Shown: positions 10,719-18,900 of the stretch, piece after piece | Position numbering within the stretch: the first letter of the stretch is position 1 | How the letters are laid out: each line of letters begins with the position of its first letter | Origin: Anolis sagrei | Lineage: Eukaryota > Chordata > Lepidosauria > Squamata > Anolidae | DNA length: 64,000 nucleotides | Reading direction: 5' to 3' | Assembly (NCBI RefSeq): GCF_037176765.1 | Contig: NC_090023.1 | Coordinates: 170,111,506-170,175,505 of the forward strand | Program-made: the position numbers and the translations under genes | Notes under the pieces: model-generated | The model's database searches: none | The model's input: only the letters and a program-made list of their open reading frames with translations | What the model was told of the DNA's origin: nothing

Positions 10719-11157
10719 CCCTCTATTCTGCCTTGGATAGACCACACCTGGAATATTGTGTCCAATTCTGGGCACCACAATTGAAGAGAGATGATAACAA
10801 GCTGGAATGTGTCCAGAGGAGGGTGACTAAAATGATCAAGGGTCTGGAGAACAAGCCCTATGAGGAGTGGCTTAATGAGCTGGGCATGTTTAGCTTGAAG
10901 AAGAGAAGGCTGAGAGGAGATATGATAGCTATGTATAAATATGTGAGAGGATGCAGATCACCAGACTGGGCCAGAGCAACGTGTGGCAGGGGACCGCTAG
11001 TAAGTGTATTTGTGGTGGAGGCTCCTTCTTTGGAGGCTTTTAAACAGAGGCTGGATGGCCATCTGTCAGGGGTGATTTGAATGCAATATTCCTGCTTCTT
11101 GGCAGGGGGTTGGACTGGATGGCCCATGAGGTCTCTTCTAACTCTATGATTCTATGA
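10719..11157 (+). mobile_element. CR1 LINE 3' end, second copy in tandem
   Basis: Starts ctctattctgccttggatag directly after the previous CR1 tail. Reads [20 protein letters not shown]. The middle is missing and replaced by a 43-bp Helitron terminus (10958-11000). Confidence 0.88.
10958..11000 (+). mobile_element. 43-bp Helitron terminus
   Basis: Starts TC after an A and ends CTAG before a T, with the hairpin region gcaacgtgtggcaggggac. The same terminal sequence ends the Helitrons at 17125-18795 and 54650-55622. Confidence 0.7.
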
Positions 11158-11263
11158 CTAGATAGAATAAATCATTTATTGAGCTGTTTTATCCTGGTTT
11201 TAATCTTATTCGATGGTGTTCTAACTTTAGCACTGCATGCACGTTTAATAGATAGACAGACAA

Positions 11264-11321
11264 CATAGATAAAACTGTGCTTGTGTGTGTGTGTATTTAA
11301 AATGGTTGTTAACTGCTTTCA
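11264..11321 (+). repeat. 58-bp direct repeat, left copy
   Basis: catagataaaactgtgcttg to actgctttca. Matches 12059-12116 with about three differences; the pair brackets the Bov-B fragment. Confidence 0.8.
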
Positions 11322-11976
11322 AGAATGATTGACAACTGGGAAACAGAGGGAGAAAATGTGGAGGCCATGACAGACTTTGTATTTCTAGGAGCCAAGATGA
11401 CTGCAGATGCAGACTGTAGCCAGGAAATCAGGAGACCCTTACTTTTTGGGAGGAGAGTAGTGTCCAATCTCGATAAAATAGTAGAGACATCAGACTGGCA
11501 ACAAAGATCCGCCTAGTCAAAGCCATAGTATTCCCTGTAGTAACCTACAGATGTGAGAGCTGGACCTTAGGGAAGGCTGAGCGAAGGAAGATAGATGCTT
11601 TTGAGCTGTGGTGCTGGAGGAAAGTTCTGAGAGTGCCTTGGGCTGCCAGAAGATCCAACCAGTCCATCCTCCAGGAAATAAAGCCCGACTGCTCATTGGA
11701 GGGAAGGATACTAGAGACAAAGTTGAAGTACTTTGGCCACATCATGAGGAGACAGGAAAGCCTAGAGAAGACAGTTATGCTGGGGAAAGTGGAAGGCAAA
11801 AGGAAGAGGGGCCGACCAAGGGCAAGATGGATGGATGGCATCCTTGAAGTGACTGAACTGACCTTGAAGGAGCTGGGGGTGGTGACGGCCGACAGGGAGC
11901 TCTGGCGTGGGCTGGTCCATGGGGTCACGAAGAGTCGGAGACGACTGAACGAATGAACAACAATAACAACAACATT
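11322..11976 (+). mobile_element. Bov-B (RTE) LINE 3' end
   Basis: Frames encode TDFVFLGAKMTADADCSQEI, then GHIMRRQESLEKTVMLGKVE, RGRPRARWMDGI and LWRGLVHGVTKSRRRLNE, the classic Bov-B RT C-terminus. The DNA ends ggtcacgaagagtcggagac and an AAC-rich tail. This is the LINE whose tail the Sauria SINEs share. Confidence 0.92.
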
Positions 11977-12059
11977 AAGGGGTCACGGCATTAGGATTGT
12001 TGAGAACCATTGTTCTAGAGGCATTTTCTCCTGACGTTTCGCCTGCATCTATGGCAAGC
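11977..12059. mobile_element. hAT right end and Penelope-like terminus, fragments
   Basis: ggtcacggcattagg...gttgagaaccattg matches the right end of the hAT at 12935-15591. It is followed by ctcctgacgtttcgcctgca, which matches the Penelope-like terminal sequence at 13110. Confidence 0.6.
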
Positions 12060-12116
12060 ATAGATAAAACTGTGCTTGTGCGTGTGTGTATTTACAATGG
12101 TTGTAAACTGCTTTCA
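12059..12116 (+). repeat. 58-bp direct repeat, right copy
   Basis: Partner of 11264-11321. Confidence 0.8.
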
Positions 12117-12163
12117 GGCCAAAAAAAACCCTGCTAGATATCCATCATCATAAATTAGCAAGG

Positions 12164-12173
12164 GTCACGTGAC
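12164..12173. promoter_or_regulatory. E-box / CLEAR-type palindrome GTCACGTGAC, copy 1
   Basis: Perfect 10-bp palindrome at the upstream edge of the CpG-rich promoter. GTCACGTGAC is the consensus bound by USF and by TFEB/TFE3/MITF (CLEAR), and its CACGTG core is bound by MYC/MAX. Binding is inferred. Confidence 0.65.
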
Positions 12174-12285
12174 GGCAGCCTCCTCAGCACACCCTCCCCT
12201 CTCCTGCCGCCTTCTCCCGCGGGCGCGAGCTCAGGCGCGCTCCCGTCATCGTCTTTACTTCAACCCTGCCCCTTGCTCGCTCTCG

Positions 12286-12295
12286 GTCACGTGAC
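12286..12295. promoter_or_regulatory. E-box / CLEAR-type palindrome GTCACGTGAC, copy 2
   Basis: Second perfect copy of the same palindrome, 122 bp downstream of the first and 239 bp before the SIRT1 start codon. Confidence 0.65.
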
Positions 12296-12359
12296 TCGGT
12301 TTGTTGTCGTCGCCGCCGCCTCTGCTGAGGCGGCCCGGCCTTGTGTGGGCGTCGGCGAG

Positions 12360-12369
12360 GTCACGTGTC
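12360..12369. promoter_or_regulatory. E-box GTCACGTGTC, copy 3
   Basis: Third CACGTG core, differing from the other two only at the ninth position of the 10-mer. It lies 165 bp before the start codon and is probably within the 5' leader. Confidence 0.55.
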
Positions 12370-12524
12370 GCGCGAGGGGAGGGGGGAAGAGGAGGGGGGA
12401 AGAGGAGGAGGGCATCTCTGCCTCTTTCTTTCGTCAACAGCCGCTGGGAGAAGGGGAGGGGGAGGAGGGAAGAGGAAGAGAGGGAGGGGGGAAGAAAGGA
12501 GGGAGCCTCCGCTCCTGCTCCAAG

Positions 12525-12903
12525 ATGGCGGACGAGGAGGCGCCGCGCCTCCAGCCCCGCGGCGGCCTCAGTCCCGAGCCGGCTCCGAAGCGCCTTCGAC
12601 GGGGCTCGGCTGAGGAGGAGGCCGTCGCCGAAGGAGCCGCGGCGGAGGAGGCCCCCTCAGGCGGGAAGGAGGCCGCAGGAGGCGACGACAGGGGATGGAG
12701 CCTCCCCGAGAACGGGCCGAGGCGGTGGGGCCTGGGCCGAAGGGAAGAAGAGGAGGAGGAGGAGCGCCAACCGCCGCGGCTGAGCGGAGGGGAGGAGGCG
12801 GGGGCGGCGCGCGCCGGAGAGGAGGCCGCGTCGGGGCCGGCCATTGGCTGCGGGGCGGCGCAGTCTGCCAACGGAGAGGCCCAGCAAGGAGGAGGAGAGG
12901 CCG
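12525..12903 (+). CDS. SIRT1: SIRT1 coding exon 1
   Basis: Encodes residues 1-126 plus the first base of codon 127, then a GTGAGT donor. The product is disordered, GC-rich, rich in Ala, Gly, Glu and Arg, with a basic NLS-like patch and a run of seven Glu near residues 74-80. The long acidic Asp/Glu stretch that ends human exon 1 is not present here. The border is fixed by the codon it shares with exon 2 (G + AT = Asp). Confidence 0.95.
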
Positions 12904-15900
12904 GTGAGTCTTCTGCGGGGTGGCCTCTCTAGCACAGTGGTTCTCAACCTGGGGGTCGGGACTCCTGGAGGGGTCGCGAGGGGGTGTCAGAGGGGTCACC
13001 AAAGACCACCAGAAAACACAGAATTTTCTGTATTGTCGAAGGCTTTCATGGCTGGAATCACTCAGTTCTTGTGGGTTTTTTCGGGCTATATGGCCATGTT
13101 CTAGGGGCATTTCTCCTGACGTTTCGCCTGCATCTATGGCAAGCATCCTCAGAGGTGAGGTCTGCTGGAGCTGGGAAAAAAGGGGGTTTATATATCTGTG
13201 GAATGACCAGGGTGACACAAAGGGCTTTTGTAAGTTGGGCTAGGTGTGAATCTTTTAACTGACCACCTGATTAGCATACAATGGGCTGAATGTGCCTGGA
13301 GCAAACACCTTCACCATTTGGAGCCATGGAGAAGAAGAACTCAACAGGTTCCTGGACCATCTTAACAGCATCCACCCAAACATCCAGTTCACTATGGAAA
13401 AAGAAAAGGAAGGAAGACTTCCTTTTCTAGATGTCCTAGTCATCCGTAAACCAGATCAACAATTGGGTGACACCGTTTACAGAAAACCCACACACAGAGA
13501 TAGATATCTACATAAAAACTCGAACCATCACCCAAGTCAAAAAAGAAGCACCATGAAAGCCTTGAGTACTGACCACCTTAAGTAGCATTTGAGGGCTTTG
13601 CAGTGCCTGGGGGAATCTTTTGTTGAGAGGTGTTAAGATGTGCCTGGTTGTTTCCTCTCTGCTTTTTTGCTGTTATAATTTTAGAGTTTTTTAATACTGG
13701 TAGCCAGATTTTGTTCATTTTCATGGTCTCTTCCTTTCTGTTGAAATTGTCCACATGCTTGTGGATTTCAGTGGCTTCTCTGTGTAGTCTGACATGGTGG
13801 TTGTGAGAGTGGTCCAGCATTTTTGTGTTCTCAAATAAAATGCCATGTCCCGGTTGGTTCATCAGGTGCTCTGCTATGGCTGATTTCTCTGGTTGGAGTA
13901 GTCTGCAGTGCCTTTCATGTTCCTTGATGCGTGTCTGGGCGCTGCGTTTGGTGGTCCCTATGTAGACTAAAAAGAATTCTGTGTTAAACTGATAGTCTAC
14001 TGTGTTCAACAGATTATTTAATTTGCTTTCTTTAATTTTCAGCTATTATGCAAAGTGTGTGAACTCTTACATCATTTCCCCCTTTGTATGGTGCAGATCA
14101 TTTATATTCAAAGTATCAATCTATTTATTTAATTAGTAAAAGGTAAAGGTTTCCCCTGACATGAAGTCCAATCGTGTCCGACTCGGGTGTGGTGCTCATC
14201 TCCATTTCTAAGCCGAAGAGCCGGTGTTGTCCATAGACACTTCCAAGGTTTTGAACTGTTGGCAAAAGCTGGGGCTGACAACGGAAGCTCACGCTGTGCC
14301 CCGGATTCAAACCTGCGATCTTTTGGTCAACAAGCTCAGCAGCTCAGCGCTTTAACCCACTGCGCCGCCCGTCTGCTTTCTTCACCCACGTCTGAATGAA
14401 ATTCTGCATGAAGCTGAAACATTCACACCTAGTTCCAACAGACAAGAGTTCTTTGTCCCACCCTGGAGTGCCTGCAGTGCTTTCATGTTATTTGAGAACG
14501 CAAAAATGCTCGACCACTCTCACAACCACCATGTCAGACTACACAGAGAAGCCATTGAAATCCACAAACATGTGGACAATTTCAACAGAAAGGAAGAAAC
14601 CATGAAAATGAACAAAATCTGGCTACCAGTATTAAAAAATTCTAAAATTGCAACAGCAAAAAACAGCAGAGAGAAAAACAGGCAGGGACATCTAATCACC
14701 TTTCAAGAAGAGTTTGCTCCAGGCACAGTCAGCCCATTGTATGCTAATCAAGGTGGTCAGTGGAAAGACTCACACCCAGCCCAACTTACAAAAGCCCTTT
14801 GTCTCACCCTGGTCATTCCACAGATATATAAACCCCTTTTTTCCCATTTCCAGCAGACCTCACCTCTGAGGATGCTTGCCATAGATGCAGGCGAAACGTC
14901 AGGAGAAATGCCTCTAGAACATGGCCATATAGCCCGAAAAAACCCACAAGAACAGAATTTTCTGTTGGTCATGGAGGTTCTGTGTGGGAAGTTTGGCCCA
15001 ATTCAATCGTTGGTAGGGTTCAGAATGCTCTTTGATTGTAGGTGAACAACTCTCAAATGTCAAGCTCTATTTTCTCCAAACTCCAACAGTGGTTACATTT
15101 GGGAATATTAAGAATCCGTGCCAAGTTTGGTCCAGATCCATCATTGTTTGAGTCCACAGTGCTCTCCGGATGTAGGTGAACTACAACTCCCAAACTCAAG
15201 GTCAATGCCCACCAAACCCTTCCAGTATTTTCTGTTGGTCATGGGAGTTCTGTGTGCCAAGTTTGATTCAATTCCATCGTTAATGGAGTTCAGAATGCAC
15301 TCTGATTGTAGGTGAACTATAAATCCCAGCAACTACAACTCCCACAGGACAAAATCAATACCCTCCCCCAATCCCACCAGTATTCAAATTTGGGTGTATT
15401 GAGTATTTGTGCCAAATTTGGTCCAGTGACCTAAAATACATCCTGCATCTCAGATATTTACATTACGATTCATAACAGCAGCAAAATGACAGTTATGAAG
15501 TAGCAATGAAACTATTTTTATGGTTGAGGGTCACCATAACATGAGGAAGCGTATTAAAGGGTCGTGGCATTAGGAAGGCTGAGAACCACTGCTTTAGCAC
15601 CTTCACTGGGACTCTGAGGGGAGAGAGTGGGGCTTGCCCAACGTCACCTTCCACGGCTTCCGTGGCTCAAACCCTGGTTCCCAGGCTTGCAGGGAGGCGT
15701 CCACACTGTACACCAGGCATAGGCAAAGTGGGGCCCTCCAGGTGTTTAGGACTTCAACTCCCACAATTCCTAACAGTAGGAATTGCACGAGTTGGAAGTC
15801 CAAAACACCTGGAGGGCCCAAATTTGCCCTTGCCTGCTGTAGAACCACTTTACTTACTTACTTAGGCGATCCCTCGTTGGACGAGTAAGATAGTCTTCCA

Positions 15901-18900
15901 TTATGGGTTTCCTTGTGGATACGAATCTGTGGAGTCCTATTCTTGACCCGCATCTTCTCCCACAGTGAAGGCATTGGTTTCCAGGTGGAAGGTGGTCCCG
16001 GTCGGGGTTGGCTTGACGCGCCTTCCTCCTGGCACGTTTCTCTCTTTCACCCTCCACTCGTGCCTCCTCCAATTCTGCAGCACTGCTGGTCACAGCTGAC
16101 CTCCAGCTGGAGCGCTCAAGGGCCAGGGCTTCCCAGTTCTCAGTATCTATGACAGAGATTTTAAGGTTGGCTTTGAGGCCATCTTTAAATCTCTTTTCCT
16201 GTCCACCAACGTTCCGTTTTCCGTTCTTAAGTTCAGAGTAGAGCAACTGCTTTGGGAGACGGTGATCAGGCATCCGGACAACGTGGCCAGTCCAGCGGAG
16301 TTGATGGCAGAGGACTACCGCTTCAATGCTGGTGGTCTTTGCTTCTTCCAGCACACTGACATTTGTCTGCTTGTCTTCCCAAGAGATTTGCAGGATTTTC
16401 CGGAGGCAGCGCTGATGGAATCGTTCCAGGAGTTCCAGAAGCACTTTGGCCTCCTTTTCACTGCCCTGGCTCAATGCTGTGGGGATTCTGGGATGTGTAG
16501 TTTGCAAAAGGCTTGCAAAAAAAATGGCAACTCTCTGATCCCACAGTATTGAGTCCTGTGTCTCTTAGGCCCTGGCTCCTTTCTTGGTCTTGAAAGGAGC
16601 AATGTTTCAGCTGAGTTTCATTTCAGCACCTCGGAGAGCTCTTTTGGAATGTAGGACCTATGATGCTGTTTGAAACTGCATTATGTGGCGAGTGTAGACA
16701 CCTGTACTGCGATGCCATACGGTAAAACTTACTCATGTGAATTTACACTCCGGTAATGCAGTGCGGGGAGCCCCCGGTGGCACAGTGGGTTAAAGCGCTG
16801 AGCTGCTGAGCTTGTTGATGGAAAGGTCGCAGGTTCGATTCTGGGGAGCGGCGTGAGCTTCCGCTGTCAGCCCTAGCTTCTGCCAACCTAGCAGTTTGAA
16901 AACATGCAAATGTGAGTAGATCAATAGGTACCGCTCCGGCGGGAAGGTAACGGCGCTCCATGCAGTCATGCCGGCCACATGACTTTGGAGGTGTCTACGG
17001 ACAACGCTGGCTCTTCGGCTTAGAAATGGAGATGAGCAACACACCCCAGAGTCAGACATGACTGGACTTAATGTCAGGGGACAACCTTTACCTTTACTAA
17101 TGCAGTGCGATGCATCAAAAGCCATCTATATATATAAATTTGTTAGGGGCATCCAACGAGGAAACAAAACTCAAAAACCCCCCAACGAAACTTAACCAAA
17201 ATTCCCATGCCCATAACACAACCCACAAGGTACAAACATATCTACTCAAAATGAAAAACAACACAACAACACACTCACAAAACGGCAAAACAACAAAACT
17301 CAAAAAAACCCCAACGAAACTTAACCAAAATCCCCGTGCCCATAACACAACCCACAAGGTACAAACATATCTACTCAAAATGAAAAACAACACAACAACA
17401 CACTCACAAAACGGCAAAACAACAAAACTCAAAAATCCCCCAACGAAACTTAACCAAAATCCCCGTGCCCATAACACAACCCACAAGGTACAAACATATC
17501 TACTCAAAATGAAAAACAACACAGCAACACACTCACAAAACGGCAAAAGAACAAAACTAAAAAAAAAACCCAACGAAGCTTAACCAAAATTCCCATACCC
17601 ATAACACAACCCACAAGGTACAAACATATCTACTCAAAATGAAAAACAACACAACAACACACTCACAAAATGGCAAAACAACTGAGCATGCGCATTGGCG
17701 CCCAGCCGCAAGTTCCCTGGCGCGCGCACATGGCCTTCCGGCCAACGTTCCCTCTGCGGAAACCATGCCCACTCCAAGCCCCGCCGTGCCGCTTCCTGCA
17801 CACACACACCCCCTGCCACACACACACACAACCCCACGCTCCATCACTCCCCCCGCCGCCGCATACACACATGCAACCCCGCTCCCCCCGCCGCCACACA
17901 CACACACACGCAACCCCACGCTCCATCACTCCCCCCACCGCCGCACACACATGCAACCCCACTCCCCCCGCCGCCGCACACACACACGCAACCCCACTCC
18001 CCCCGCCGCTGCACACACACACGCAACCCCACGCTCCATCACTCCCCTGCCCCAATCTTACCTCCTTTTACTTCATGCCACCTCCAAACCCCACCCCGCC
18101 CTTTCCCGCCCTGTCAAAATCTAGGAAAGACAGGAAGGAAGGAAAGAAGGAAGAAAGAGAAAGGGAGGTAAAGAAAAATGGGGAAGGAAGGAAAATTAGA
18201 GGAAGAAGAAAAGGAAAGAAAAGGAAAGATGGAAGGAAAGAAAAGAGAGACAGCAGAAGAGAAAGAAAAAGGGGGAAGGAAGGAAAGAGAGAAAGAAGAG
18301 GAGAAGGAAAGATGGGAAGGAAGGAAGGAAGGAGGGAGGGAGGGAAAGAAGGAGAGAAAGAGGGAAGACGTGGCAACACGTGGCGGGTAAAGGTTGTTAT
18401 TTCTATTATTATGATGATGATGCTATTGTTCCTCTGAGACCCTTTTAGGGGGAATGGGAGAGGTGTCAGGTCCCAGAGGCAATGCACTGCATTATTGTTA
18501 TTGTTATGATGGTGGTGAAATAAAAGGAAATAAAAAGTGAAAGAAGGAAGCAAACAGGGAGGGAAGAAAGGCAAAGGAAGAAAGGGAGAGGGAATGAAGG
18601 AAAGAGAGAAGGATGAAACCAAGTAGTGAAAGAAGGAAAGAAAGGAAGAGGTAGAGAAGGAAGAAAGGAGAGAAAGGGGGAGGAAAAGGGGGAAGGAATA
18701 GGTAGGGACCTCTCTTTCATAATAGTCCAGATATCTAACTCAACTTTGATAAGTTTTACTATAGGCCACAGCAACGCGTGGCAGGGCACAGCTAGTGTAT
18801 AAATATGTGAAAGGATGCCAGCAGGAAGAGGGAGCAAGCTTGTTTTATGCTGCCCTGGAAACCAGGACTCTGATCAATGGGTTCAGTTTAGAAGAGAGGA

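Larger units (their letters stand above)
12150..12524 (+). promoter_or_regulatory. SIRT1: SIRT1 CpG-rich promoter and 5' leader
   Basis: CpG and GC content rise abruptly at about 12165 and stay high through exon 1, in contrast with the AT-rich flanks. Three CACGTG E-boxes lie within it (12164, 12286, 12360). No clear TATA box is visible, as expected for a CpG-island promoter. The transcription start cannot be placed from sequence alone. Confidence 0.8.
12935..15591 (+). mobile_element. hAT element at the start of SIRT1 intron 1, split by a Penelope-like element
   Basis: Termini CAGTGGTTCTCAACCTGGGG and GGCTGAGAACCACTG. 8-bp target duplication CTCTAGCA (12927-12934) and CTTTAGCA (15592-15599), one difference. 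The interior resumes at 14952 after the nested insertion. No transposase frame was recognised, so it is non-autonomous. Confidence 0.9.
17125..18795 (+). mobile_element. Non-autonomous Helitron
   Basis: Begins TCTATATATATAAATTTG after A17124 and ends CTAG (18792-18795) before T18796, with a 3' hairpin (gccac/gtggc) just upstream. This is the Helitron A|TC...CTAG|T insertion pattern. Contents are a 129-bp tandem array, a CA-rich minisatellite and GA-rich sequence. No Rep or helicase frame. Confidence 0.82.

Noticed and set aside
12273-12524. Annotating SIRT1 from an upstream near-cognate codon
   Set aside because: The ATG at 12525 gives the conserved MADE start in good context. The upstream extension has no support beyond an open frame.
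17110-17583. 157-codon open frame with 43-residue repeats, and its 152-codon mirror on the other strand
   Set aside because: Both arise from the 129-bp tandem array, which has no stops in these frames. Low complexity, no start context, no homology, and inside a Helitron.
17161-17686. CRISPR-like regular spacing
   Set aside because: The 129-bp units are continuous with no unique spacers, in a vertebrate genome. It is a plain tandem repeat.
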